Positions 21,833 to 33,133 of a stretch of DNA of 64,000 bases are shown piece after piece. Position 1 is the first letter of the stretch; each line of letters opens with the position of its first letter. The stretch is taken from contig JALIZF010001697.1 of assembly GCA_029948255.1 (NCBI GenBank), positions 186,001-250,000 on the forward strand, in the 5' to 3' direction. Under the pieces are notes generated by a model, which saw only the letters and a program-made list of their open reading frames with translations, was not told where the DNA came from and searched no databases. This stretch comes from Telmatactis stephensoni (Eukaryota > Cnidaria > Anthozoa > Actiniaria > Isophelliidae). Position numbers and translations under genes: made by a program.

Positions 21833-24026
21833 TTATTGCCATGACTGTATAGCGTTAACGTTGTCGCTAAAAAAAGCCTAAAGCCTAAAGCTTTGAGAGC
21901 GGAATCATGAAACATTTTTATCACCGTGACATCATTACAATAAAAAACTCACTGTATGCTTGCAAATTCTACAACTTGGACACATAATTCCTTAATTTCT
22001 CAGATAGCCTACAGAGAAGTTTGTTAGCCTTCAGGCTTTTTTCAGCGACAACGTTAATTGAAAGAGCTATATAAACGATGGTGAACGTTCCATTGGTAAT
22101 TCATCGATTAATTAATAATGTTGCGAAGTCAGCACTTTCAACACGAAAACGAATAAAACGGCGTTTTTGAAAGTATCCATTTTGGGGAACGTGTTCGAAA
22201 ATATTCGTTTACGGTGAGCGTTTCCATCGCTTCGTGACAAAATAAAGACTTTCCAAGCGTAAACCGGCCGTCTCTTTTGATGAAGAGGGTATATAGTCAT
22301 CGCAATAGTGCTTGTTTTTTTAGATGTTGACGAAATGATAGCATCACAGTCTGACTGCATAAGACGTTTTAGATAAAAAAGACATCCTGCGGTATTTCAT
22401 CGATCATTAAGAGGGGAAGATCTCCTAGGTCCATTACACCACAAATAAAAACATTTAGAGGGCAAAATTTCCTGGGTCCATTACACCAAACAAGAGCACA
22501 AATTTTAGCAACTGCAAGCAGGTATAATTATACGAGTTTCCAATCGGCGGAACATTGTGTTTCTTAAATTGGATATGCAATTCACTAAAGCAGATGAAAA
22601 ACGCTGCTAAAGGATGGGGGAAGGAAGAGAAATGTATGAAAAAGGCCATATATAAAAAAACAAAAATAATGAATAAACAAATAAAAAGGATGGAGGAGAA
22701 AAGAGCGAGCGAGAGAAGGGAACTCAAAAGTATGAACAATGGAACATGAATTACCGAACGACTTGAAAGGCAACATGTAGAGAGCTGTAAGAGGGATACG
22801 GAAAGAAAGCAAAGGGGGAGGTGTGGGGAGACAAGGTGTAGACAGACAGGACAAAGGATTATGTTTTATGTAGGCATACATTTACTAGTGAATAAATCAA
22901 AATTCTGTAGGAAAACGGGGAGGTCGAATATTCAGAGGTATTGCTTGCATGAATAGAGATGATTATCGTGCCGTTAAACAAAGTAAAGGCAACTATCATG
23001 AGCTCATGAAACGTGGCATTATCTCGAAAGTGCCAAAAGGTATAGAGAAATCAATAGAATCAGCAGTCGTTCGTCCTACGATGTGTTAATCGTCAGGGGT
23101 TAAGACACAACGGCGATCTACAGGTTTCATAACTGCTTTACCCCACGCGTGACGAATCGACAACCGAGACAATTGCAAGTCACGTCAACCTTCCACTCCC
23201 TTCCCTCTCCATCACCCCTTTCTCCTTATGGCCGCTACGCAGGCTAGTGACTACGGTGATCTCTTCTGCCCTTGTTCACAATGGCAATTATAGCCAAGAT
23301 TCGGAAAACACCGTGAATTTCTTTCTTTCCGACCAGTTTTGGTACAATTTGCTACAAGCATAAATTGATTCGAGTATAACTAAACAATATTTAATATTCC
23401 ATCTATCAACCTCTTCCTGACACTTTGGTAGCCGATGAATACAGGAAAAACTGAAAACAGTGAAACTGACAGTCGTGTGGACGAAGAACTTTTTAGTCGC
23501 TTCTATTTACAGAAAACCAAAACGTTACTAGCTGTTGACGGAGCCCCAGTGACTATCTGACTGAATTAGATCACAGTGTTGTGAGATCTGAGTTATGATA
23601 CAGTAAGTAGACAACACTCGCTCAAAAACTCGATTCCTCGCTTTAAATGATATCAGTAAAAGATAGCAAACATCACAAGACAGTTACTCACCAAACTACT
23701 TAGCCTGTAGACTGCACGATGTGCCAAACTGAGCAATTTGATATGATCTGGCGTTAGATCATAGGTTAGTGACCTTCATCGCCCGCCCCGGAAATCTGGA
23801 ACGGAACGATCGGAACCCTTCTGGCGGAACCACCGGAATAATGACTGAAACCACCGCAATGACCGGAAAATAAGAAAAAAGAAAAAGTACATTTTGCTTG
23901 GACCTCTTTATATGTTAACCCAATTTATTTGTTACAACTGAGAAGAAATGTATATCTTTTTTTTTTTTTTACATATTTGCACATTTGATCATATTTAGAT
24001 GCTAATTTGCGCTATAGAAGTAATAA
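21833..24026. other. Non-coding part of block B
   Basis: 22336-24026 matches 11611-12958 of A. A purine-rich stretch at 22600-22860 gives open frames of low complexity on both strands that resemble nothing known. No supported gene. Confidence 0.5.
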
Positions 24027-24027
24027 A

Positions 24028-24114
<87 letters not shown>
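24027..24114. repeat. (ATT)n microsatellite, about 29 units
   Basis: The uninterrupted counterpart of the retrotransposon target in copy A. Confidence 0.95.
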
Positions 24115-24115
<1 letters not shown>

Positions 24116-24957
24116 TGTCTTGACTGTGATCTTGACCCCAAAAGCATAGTGCTCATCGAGGGGTCTATGTCCAAAACTATTGCAATTTACTTTAGGTATA
24201 CAGTGCGACGAGAAAATGAAAAAAAGACACGCAGAAAGAGAAAAATCCATTATAATATGAAGTAAATAAGAGGAGAGTAATGCTATTAACTGACTTTGAT
24301 GGTTAATAAAGAACTGAAGAAGAAGAAGAAATATTTATCAGCAGAGTAGTGAATAAAAACTTTTGAAACGCTGAGTCAGATGTTCAAAAGCGAAGCTTGT
24401 GCTTTCGACTCCACTTCAGCCTTGATCACAATAGTGACGTGCATTGGCTTAGCTTTTGGACCACGTGACTGTAGTAGATTGTCCCACACACTGATGAGAA
24501 AGGTGGCGTCGCCTCCATCTCACTTTAAATCCGGGGCATTGACCGGATGTGGATGAGCCATTCTCAACAGTGCATGGGTAGCCAGGATTTTTTCGGAGGT
24601 ACGCCAGCCACTGAAAAGACCTCTCGGCCAGAGAAAATATGATTCCCAATCTCTAGTTCATCAATAATTCACTAGTGTTTCTGATCTCGTCAGTTAATCT
24701 GTATATATTGCAGCGACACCAATCGTGTTCTTGATCCCCATTCACTAGCTATGATTTGGGAAACTTTAATCTTGTATGCAGTGGATGTAAAAGAACGCAC
24801 GCATCATTCTTTGATGGTCACAGATTTCCTGGTGGCTGCTGGGCCTACTATAAACATCACAAGTAAGTATAATGTCCGAGCGGGGACTGTGGAAGAGTCT
24901 ATAGGGCTACTCCAGAACAAGACCTTCTATCATTAGTTCAAAAAGTATTGATAGCCA
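24115..24957. other. Distal part of block B, non-coding
   Basis: It contains a short (GAA)4-5 run at 24314-24330 that corresponds to the hugely expanded tract at 33134 in copy C. The following 600 bp match 33750-34372. An open frame near 24449-24649 is not conserved on the same strand in copy C, and I do not call it a gene. Confidence 0.55.
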
Positions 24958-25070
24958 TTCAAAAGAGGGTCTCAATGGGGTTAACCGTTAGCCGTAAAAA
25001 GGCCAAAAATTTAACCGTAAGCCGTAATAATAGGAAAAAATTAACCGTTAGCCGTAATGACAAGTTAAAA
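24958..25070. repeat. TTAACCGTTAGCCGTAA repeat, dispersed
   Basis: Three diverged tandem units of about 30 bp with TTAACCG(T/T)TAGCCGTAA sit at the B/C junction. A related inverted copy lies in a Jagged intron at about 40745-40860, including the flank GAGACTCTCTTTT against AAAGAGGGTCTC here. Confidence 0.6.
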
Positions 25071-25686
25071 TTGAAGTTTAAAGTTTTTGCATTTCCTGGT
25101 ATCTTTTAGGGTATATCAAAAGCTAGAGCCAATCCCTTTTCGTATTTTATAATTAATTGCACATAAAGAGTTTAGGAACTTTAAGAAAATACTCAGAATA
25201 ATGCTCAGAGAAACATTTAAAAATGTTGTATATTTTTTGTGTGGTATCTCTTAGGGGTTAAAAATCATCCAGCCTTCTTAAAAGACTTCCGGTATCTTTT
25301 AGGGGTATTTTTGAAAACTTCGCACGAGCATACCGATCCTTTTACAATGGAGTGCCCCCCCCCCCCCCCCGCCCCAGGGCATTGTTTGTCATTAGTCCGT
25401 CGACTACATATGTGTACACATAATAGAATATGCATTGTTGGGCGATTGGCTTTATTTTACCCAGCCAACTAACCAAACTACCATGTTCCTGTTCCTGATT
25501 TATTCTCTGTAAAGCTAATTTCCATATAACTGATGTCCAATGAATGACAGCTATATGATGTGAGTTGTTGTTTTCAAAACGTCGCATTACAAATGAAACA
25601 ATTATGTCTTCTCTTTTTTTTTCGAAAACAAATGTTGCATGTTGAATACCAATGCTGAATTTTTTCAGGAATATAACGCTATAGAA

Positions 25687-26439
25687 GCTCAAATACTACC
25701 AAGACAGTGCTACCAAGAACGTTTATTTCCATTCTTTTTTCCCAAGAACGATACGACTTTGAAAGAACTTACCTAGTGACTTAATTGAAAGCAAATCTTT
25801 GGATATTTTCAAAACTAAATTAAATAGTTTCCAATTCTGAATATATAATTATGCATTATTTGGGAAGCCAATTTGGGGAGCAAGGGTGGCCGAGCGGTGA
25901 GAGCGCCGGTCTGTCACCGCTGTGGTCCCTCGTTCAATCCCCGGACGGGGCATCACACGTGGCTTGAGTAGCTTGAGTTTCTTGTTCGTTCTCTCCCTTG
26001 CTTTGAGGGTTTTTTCTCCGGTTCTCCGGTTTTTCCTCCCTCAGTAAAACGAACTAGTTTCGATCTAAGCTGTGCTCCGTGATCAGACATGAGTCGTATG
26101 GTGGCTGCTACGTGTATGTGTATGTAAATTTGTATGTAAATGTGTCTGCAATTGTCTCGTAATGAAAGCGCCCTTGTAAACCTTCGACTCGATCACGTTG
26201 AGCTGCGCCCTTCGTAATTCAGCACTTGGCTGCGAGGAAGGGTGATGAGCTACCCCAACTTTTTATTTAATTCATTTATTTATACCTATTTATCAATATT
26301 GAGATTTTTTTCATAGATTTTTAATTAACATTTACAAAATTATTTTGTGTTATTACCTATTTATATTATTATTATTTCATTGTTTTATTTTAAGTTAGTG
26401 TGATATCTGTGATTCTACTGGCGTAAATAAATATAGATG
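25687..26439 (+). mobile_element. Composite LINE 3' end and tRNA-derived SINE insertion
   Basis: TAGAA flanks both sides (25682-25686 and 26440-26444), and copy A has it once at 8266-8270. The left part reads in shifting frames as a LINE C terminus (FFPRTIRL, then SDLIESKSLDIFKTKLNSF). From 25884 a tRNA-like head follows, with box A TGGCCGAGCGG at 25887 and box B-like CGTTCAATCCC at 25931. A CT-rich body comes next, with CTCCGGTTCTCCGG. The SINE was probably nested in the LINE 3' region. Confidence 0.7.
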
Positions 26440-26516
26440 TAGAATTGTATTGTACGAATTAAAAATGTTGCAAAACGAATTAAAAGTTGTGCAAAACTTC
26501 CTGTAGTCCATACAAG

Positions 26517-27230
26517 CTATAATAAGTGCCAAACCATCACGGCAATGATAACAGTGAAGACAGACATCATCAACACCAACTCTTTAAACATTCTACGTCC
26601 AGCAATCGACTTGTTGGTTTCGTCTGCAATGGCACTACTGTTCACATTCAAACGAGGGAAAGGTTCATCTGGCACAGGAACCCCAAGAAACTCACACAAC
26701 GGTTTCCATCCTTGTTTGACATTCCACACTAGCAACTTATCCCGAGGGACCAAAGCTTTAACCCGAGAGTTGTGATCTGCATACAACTTAGCTAAATACT
26801 TAGAATCGCCATTATTTAACATATCAAACTCTAGGTTGATAAGTCGTTTCCATTTTCTTCCTGTTGGGGTAATTACGAATCCTAGTTGTGTCCACCACTG
26901 TTCTTGCGTAGTAATTGTAAGTTCATAGGTTTTTAGAGAACTTTTCACCCAGACTTCTACGTTATCACGTTCTTGAAGGACAACTTTTGCATCGGGGAAG
27001 CAACGTAGAATTTCATCCCAGAAAAAGCAGACAGGAGAGTCACAGACAGCATCAATGTCAGCATACATTGTGGTAAAGTCTGGCATTTTACCTTCCAGGG
27101 CGTTAGCGTATTCAACAGCACTGTAGCCACAATGCTCGACATAGTCATGAACCCTGTAACCAAGAATTCGTAGTGCAGCCGCTAGGGAAGTTGTGCCAGT
27201 CTTTGGAAGACCTGCGCAAATGAGCTTCAT
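26517..27230 (-). CDS. Sulfotransferase-like P-loop protein with C-terminal membrane anchor, copy C
   Basis: The intact 237-codon frame is nearly identical to copy A, including the GLPKTGTTSL loop, the QERDNVEVWVKS segment, GWKPLCEFLGVPVP and the closing helix ending VMVWHLL. It differs by one deleted residue and a few replacements near NLEFDMLNNGDS. An in-frame ATG 87 bases upstream (27317) exists, but the conserved start at MKLICAG is preferred: all three copies share it, and the sequence before it passes an acceptor-like CTTTTTTCAAG. Upstream sequence resembles that of A and B for about 250 bp and then diverges. Confidence 0.85.
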   Translation of the reverse strand: MKLICAGLPKTGTTSLAAALRILGYRVHDYVEHCGYSAVEYANALEGKMPDFTTMYADIDAVCDSPVCFFWDEILRCFPDAKVVLQERDNVEVWVKSSLKTYELTITTQEQWWTQLGFVITPTGRKWKRLINLEFDMLNNGDSKYLAKLYADHNSRVKALVPRDKLLVWNVKQGWKPLCEFLGVPVPDEPFPRLNVNSSAIADETNKSIAGRRMFKELVLMMSVFTVIIAVMVWHLL

Positions 27231-27581
27231 TTTTCTGACCTTTGGACCTTGTAGATGGGACTTTTGGTCTTGAAAAAAGAGAAGGGATGAGTTGCAATAT
27301 ATATTTTTCCTGCGCATTCATGTATGCCCGCGCCCTCGCCTCCCCCGGGGCATAGGACTTTCGTATAAAATCACTACATTTTTGTTCCCCGCTTGGCGGG
27401 GGATTCACTTGTATTACATTTGGGTTAGGACTCTGCGAGCTAGGATTTATGAAACGTGCTGGCCCCACCCCCTTGTCATCTCTGACGCACTAATAACGGT
27501 AATAGGAATTTTCGATGCATGTCCTTTGAATGTAGTCATGCGATCACGCGGTAGAAGCCTTGGCAGACATTGAGACTTTAA

Positions 27582-28743
27582 GGTGGCTCGACTGGGTTTT
27601 GTTTGAGACGCACCTCCGCTGCTTGATCGCAAAATGCGTCGCGGCAAAAACCTTATTTTCAAAAAAAATTCCACAACAAGTCTAGGGATAGATTAAAGTT
27701 TCTTTTGGCGTTTAAATCATTTTGATCGGAGTTTTCAATAATTTATAGTGGCGGCATGGCGATTTTCATAAACCCGATTTTTTGGAAAAACTGGAGTTTT
27801 GTACAAAACCGCATTTATTGTTTCATAAAATCTAGATCAAGTTCTGCACTCTTACTCAGCTTCAACGATTTCTATGGAAGCGTTTTCGAATAAAACGCGC
27901 TTGAACTTTTACGCATCAAAAAAGTAAACAATTCCAAGCATTCAGTTTACTTGGCCGAAAACCTTACTTTTAGGACTCGGAAAAAGCTTGTTTTGAGCTC
28001 ACATTGTCGACACGTTCAATAACTGTTCGTTTGGAAAAGTAGAACAAAATTGCGTCGCACTATTTTGAGAAATCTGAATTTAGGTCAAGTTGATAGAGGT
28101 GCGCCTTTTCATCGTTTGCTTATCATTTCACTTATCTTTATAAAAAGCTAGAAAACTTAAGATTCCCTCGATATATTTTTTTCTAACTTCAGTATCAGCA
28201 TTTTCACCAAGTTGTTTCTTGATCCTACACATTTCATGGCCATTGAAGCATTGTAAGATATCCAAAATAAATTATAAAAACGTAAATTTTTAGGCCGCTT
28301 ACTTCGGGTTGACGTTGTTTTGGTCGTCAAGTATCTCCATTGTTCAGTTTTTTTCTGAACTTGTGAATTCCGATATGCTGCTCTTGTTTGCCTTTTGTAA
28401 ACCTTCCGAGTGGCTCCGAGTATGATAATTTCAAACAGCAATTTCAATGGCTTATATTAAAATAACAAAGGATGAGTGCAACAAGCAGAATCGGAATTCA
28501 CAAGTTCAGAAAAAAACTGAACAACTCTAGTTTTTCCAAAAAATCAGGTTTATGAAAATCGTCATGCCGCCACTATAAATTATTGAAAACTCCGATCAAA
28601 ATGATTTAAACGTCAAAAGAAACTTTAATCTATCCGGCCTAGACTTGCTGTGGAATTTTTTTTTGAAAATAAGTTTTTTGCCGCGACGCATTTTGCGATC
28701 AAGCAGCGGAGGTGCGCCTCAAACAAAACCCAGTCGAGCCACC
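27582..28743. mobile_element. TTAA-flanked element with inverted repeats of about 215 bp, family 3
   Basis: The ends GGTGGCTCGACTGGGTTTTG are mirrored for about 215 bp at 28527-28743 with few mismatches. TTAA lies at 27578-27581 and 28744-28747. Copy B keeps the single unoccupied site GAGACTTTAAAATAAC at about 20669. The 1162-bp interior has no convincing transposase; the minus frame at 28157-28447 is unrecognised. The near-identical long arms could fold into a hairpin RNA if transcribed. Confidence 0.9.
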
Positions 28744-29189
28744 TTAAAATAACTCAGTACATGAGCATTTTAGTTGTAGCAACGGAAATAAGCCATCCAT
28801 GTTGCATGTATGTGAATCTAATGAACAAAATAACGGACCGAATCGTTTGTGCTGTCAGTGCATTTGAAGTTGTAGTTGCTTATTAGAAATAGATACATGA
28901 CTTCTCAAAAACATTGTCCATCAACATATATTCTAATAATGAAAGAACTGTCATGCGAATGGAAAGAAATAGTTCTATAACTATATCCTACCCAATATAT
29001 TATTACATATATAGTAAGTAACTATGCAGTCATTCTCAAAAACTTTATCCATCAACATAAATTCTAATACTGCAAGAAACGTCATGTGACTAGACAGAAG
29101 TAGTTCTATAATGAAGGACATTATCAACTATGTTGTAGATATGATGTAGTTCTAGAAATTGACAAAATACAATCAAAGCCTGGAATTTT

Positions 29190-30227
29190 GAACTCGTGTA
29201 TATGCGAAGCATAGAAACGAGTTATTGTGGGGACTCGATGTCATGGGCTCACTCAGATGTTAGCAATCCCACAATCCCTGCAGGCCGGCAATTTCCCACA
29301 ATTCCCGCAGGCCGGCGATTTCGTCGCGACTAGAAGTTCGTTTTTCGGTCGTGAATTGGCTAATGTTGTTGTCTTTTCTACTCATATTATTGAACCTTTT
29401 TCGATCATATAATTACGCGAGTAAATGTTAAAATAAAGAGCAAACGAAAATATTTTGAGTACAAATTGCCGCCTGAAACATAGCCTGAAACTGGCCGTGA
29501 GTCGAGCCGCTAGTTCGTGTTTGTACTCTATCAGCACAAGAGAGAATGTTGAAATAAGCAGGAAACGAAACGGCACTGATCTGACTCGACTTTCAATCTT
29601 TATATTATTATTATTTGATCAAAATGCAAACATGTTTCATTTTCTTCACCGTGACCTTTGACGAGTCAGCTACTTTAGGCAAAACTTGTGTACTAACTTA
29701 GCCAAAATAACTCAGTGGATCTAATTGACATTTTGTAAAATCTATAGTGTAATTGAATGACTGTGGACTTTGAGACGCAAATTGTAACAAATACCTCAGA
29801 TACTGATAAAATGAGAGATTTATATACATAGTATGTAATGAAATTGTATTTATCATTCTTTTGATCTAAAGTGTCGTACGGTAGACAATGCGGCGCCTTT
29901 GACCGTAATGCAATCAACGTACAATGAGTATGTCCAACATGACCAATCTATTCCATTTGTAATTTGCATTTTACCATTGGTACAGTTGGTGAATTTCCAC
30001 AGGAAGTCCCATATATAACATTATATGTAAAACATTATAAGAACAGGGCAACCAAGTGGTGTGGAGTTCCTGTGGTAATACGAGCGGAAAACAGGTAATA
30101 GGTTTGGAGTTCCTGTGGTAACTCGAGAGCAGCCGGCCGAGCGCTTTACCAATGGTTCCATTGGTACCATTTGTCAAATCGTGCATATCATTATATCTAT
30201 TGGTTCGATTGGTGACGTACGTACACA
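29190..30227. other. Non-coding, unique to copy C
   Basis: It has a CCGGC-containing pair of short repeats near 29285-29325 (CCCACAATCCCTGCAGGCCGG type) and a duplicated phrase GGAGTTCCTGTGGTAA at 30063 and 30107. No supported gene. Confidence 0.45.
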
Positions 30228-30665
30228 TTTAAGATTCGCCGTTTTCAAGCTTGCAAAGTTTTACAATTACTTCGTTATATCTAAGCTCACGGTCTTCGAA
30301 AATCAAAACAATATAAGATTCGCCGTTTTCAAATCTTGAGGAACGAAGTCAGCTCTCTTTAAGCTTGCAAAGTCAGTTTACAATGACTTCCTTAAAACTC
30401 ACGTTCCTAGAAAATCACAACAATACAAGATGCGCTGTTTCCAAATCTTGAGGAACAAAGTCAGCTCAGATCCCTGTCAGTTTTAAGCTTCCAAAGTTTT
30501 ACAATTACTTCATTATATCTAAGCTCACGATCTTCGAAAATCAAAACAATATAAGGTCTATAAGATAAGATTCGCCGTTTTCAAATCTCGACGAACGAAC
30601 GAACTCACGGTCTTCGAAAATCAAAACAATATAAGATTCGCCGTTTTCAAATCTCGACGAACGGA
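30228..30665. repeat. Degenerate tandem repeat of about 110 bp
   Basis: About four to five copies of a unit contain AAGATTCGCCGTTTTCAA, CTCACGGTCTTCGAAAATC and AAAACAATATAA in order. The spacing varies between copies. Confidence 0.75.
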
Positions 30666-30726
30666 GTTTTTCCCAGTATTACGTTCGTGGGAGAGGGTTG
30701 AATCCGAAGACGAGAGGTTCCCCTTC

Positions 30727-30809
30727 GGACGGCTTCGCCGTCCGTGTTTGTCCACCAACCCCCCCCCCCCCCCCGTCCCGGAAGGGTTGGGGTGGGGGTG
30801 GGGAGGGGA
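30727..30809. other. Hairpin, C16 run and G-quadruplex-like block
   Basis: GGACGGCTTCGCCGTCC (30727-30743) is a perfect short hairpin. A run of 16 C follows at 30759-30774. At 30784-30809 four or more G runs (GGG, GGGG, GGGGG, GGGG, GGGG) are separated by one or two bases, a strong quadruplex pattern. Confidence 0.7.
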
Positions 30810-30845
30810 TGACGACTCTTCGTGGGTTTGTGGGTACTATGAGTG

Positions 30846-31170
30846 TGCATTTTGTTCGGTATTTATAGGTTTTCTTTCAAAACACTGTGTTTCAAAGACA
30901 CACACATTCCTCGCTGTGCATTTTGTTTGGTATTTATGTTTCTTTCAAAAAAACTGTGTTTCAAAGGCGCGCACATCCCTCGCGAGCATTTTGTTTGGTA
31001 TTTATGTTTCTTTCAAAACACTGTGTGTCAAAGGCACACACATCCCTCGCGGTCATTTTGTTCGATAATTATGTTTATCAAAACACTGTGTTTCAAAGAC
31101 ACACACATCCCTCGCGGTCATTTTGTTCGGTAATTATGTTTCTTTCAAAACACTGTGTTTCAAAGGCGCG
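30846..31170 (+). repeat. Tandem repeat, five units of about 68 bp
   Basis: Each unit reads CATTTTGTTCGGTATTTATG, TTTCTTTCAAAACACTGTG, then TTTCAAAG and a CACACATCCCTCG segment. Units start near 30848, 30917, 30988, 31057 and 31120. Open frames across the array are by-products of the unit length. Confidence 0.9.
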
Positions 31171-32458
31171 CATTCGGTGGTGTCTTTATTTCTCAAGTAT
31201 TTAAAAAATGTATCGGTTTTTTTTGGTATTTTGAAGATTTTATAACGTTCCAAATTTTTCAAATCAAACCAAGAATTTCTTTCAACATGATAGTCAACCA
31301 TATTGTTTTTGCAGTCGGGTTGAATCGAACACAACGTGGCACGTGGCACTACCAATTCGTTCTTTTGTTTGAAATTCCGAAAACGTTGTTCGGCTGCTGC
31401 GCAACGGAGTTTTCTCAGTATTACGTTTGTTCCTCGGTCGCACTTTACTCAGACGCACCGAAAAGAATTTCTTTTATTTTTCTGCTCCGAAATATTTGTT
31501 TGGTTGCTGCGCAATGGAGTTTTCGATCCTGCAAGCGGATCGCCGGCGCGTGACTCCCTGGACGCTGTTGTGTGACTCCCCTGCACCGACGCGTGACATC
31601 CTCTTTATCGGGGCGTGACCAGCACCGCGTGCACCGCGTGCACCGCGCTCAGGTTGCCCAGAACCCCCATTCCATATCTACTGGCATTATCTCGAAAGGG
31701 CCAAAAGGTATAGAGAAATCAATAGATTCAGCAGTCGTTCGTCCTCCCATGTGTTAATCGTCAGGGGTTAAGACACAACGGCGATCTACAGGTTTCATAA
31801 CTGCTTTACCCCACGCGTGACGAACGACAACCGAGACAAAAGTCACGTCGACCTTCCCCTCCCTTCCCTCTCCACCACCCCCTTTCCTCTTATGGCCGCT
31901 ACGTAGGCTAGTGACTACGGTGATCTCTTTTGCCCTTGTTTACAACATTATTACAATGGCAATTATAGCCGAGATTCGGAAAACACCGTGAATTTCTTTC
32001 TTTCCGACCAGTTTTGGTACAATTTGCTACAAGCATAAATTGATTCGAGTATAACTAAACAACATTTCATCCATCAACCTCTTCCTGACACTTTGGTAGC
32101 CGATGAATACAGTAAAAACTGAAAACAGTGAAAACAGTCGTGTGGACGAAGAACTTTTCAGTCGCTTATATTTACAGAAAACCAAAACGTTTCCGTATTG
32201 TTGACGGAGCCTCAGTGACCATCTGACTGAATTAGATCACAGTGTTGTGAGATCTGAGTTATGATACAGTAAGTAGACAACACTCGCTCAAAAATTCGAT
32301 TTCTCGCTTTAAACGATATCAGTAAAAGATAGCAAAAATCACAAGACAGTTATACTCACCAAACTACAATTGTAGCTACTTAGCTTACAGTAGACAGGAC
32401 GATGTGCCAAACGGAGATCGAGGTCTTTTGATATGATCTGGCGTTAGATCATTAGTTA
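31171..32458. other. Non-coding part of block C
   Basis: 31550-31660 is GC-rich, with a tandem GCACCGCGT phrase. From 31681 the sequence again matches A and B (GGCATTATCTCGAAAGGG). No gene supported. Confidence 0.5.
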
Positions 32459-32918
32459 TGCACCAATCAATGTTATGCCCCAGGGGGAGGGGGGGGGACC
32501 GGGCAACCCCGGGGGATTTGACATAAGTTCCTTTCCCAGGGGTGGGGAATAATACAAAATTTGACGCAACACAAGCGCCCTACGGTGGGGGAATTTGACA
32601 AATTATCGCAAGAGACTGGAACTAGGTCGGGCAGCCATCTTGAATTTTACCCACAATTCCTTGTATGGTCGCCATCTTGATCGTTCACTTCGTTCACGTG
32701 GTGGAGCGAAGGAGACTAGTGGTGGAATCAGCAAGGTAATATTTTCTGAGAAATGCCTTTTTACAAGGCTAGGGTGGGGGTGTTTGACACCAAATTTTTT
32801 CCCCTGGGCAGGGAATTCGACTCCATGCCAAGAAAGGCCAAAATGTCAAATCCCCCAGGGTATGCCCGGCCTCCCCCCCCCCCCCCCCCCCCCCTGGGGC
32901 ATAACATTGACTGATGCA
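32459..32918. mobile_element. Harbinger-like MITE with TTA target duplication
   Basis: The termini TGCACCAATCAATGTTATGC and inverted TGCATCAGTCAATGTTATGC are about 23 bp long. TTA lies at 32456-32458 and 32919-32921. Copy B shows the unoccupied site (GGTTAGTGACC). A 3-bp TWA duplication is characteristic of PIF/Harbinger. The subterminal regions are C- or G-rich, up to a C run of more than 20 at 32873-32894. The interior has one open frame with no known match. Confidence 0.8.
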
Positions 32919-33133
32919 TTAGTGACCTTCATCGCTCGGCCCGGAAATCTGGAACGGAACGATCGGAACCTTTCTGACGGAACCACCGGAATAATGACTG
33001 GAACCACCGCAATGACCGGAAAAGACAAAAATAAGAAAAAAGAAAAAAATACATTTTGAATTGCTTAGAACCCTTTGTATGTTAACCTAATTTATTTGCT
33101 AAAACTGAGAAGAAATGTATATTCTTTTTTACA

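Larger units (their letters stand above)
18240..24965. repeat. Duplicated block, copy B
   Basis: It is collinear with A and C in the same orientation. B lacks the large insertions found in A and C and so serves as the empty-site reference. Its own private insertion is the MITE at 19445-19701. It ends near AAAAAGTATTGATAGCCATTC, which recurs at the end of copy C (about 34350). Confidence 0.85.

Noticed and set aside
25884..25950. tRNA-Ser/Leu-like gene
   Set aside because: Cloverleaf incomplete, a CT-rich SINE body follows, and it lies within a copy-specific insertion.
30846..31170. CRISPR-like regular repeats
   Set aside because: Units are directly adjacent without unique spacers, and the DNA is animal nuclear.
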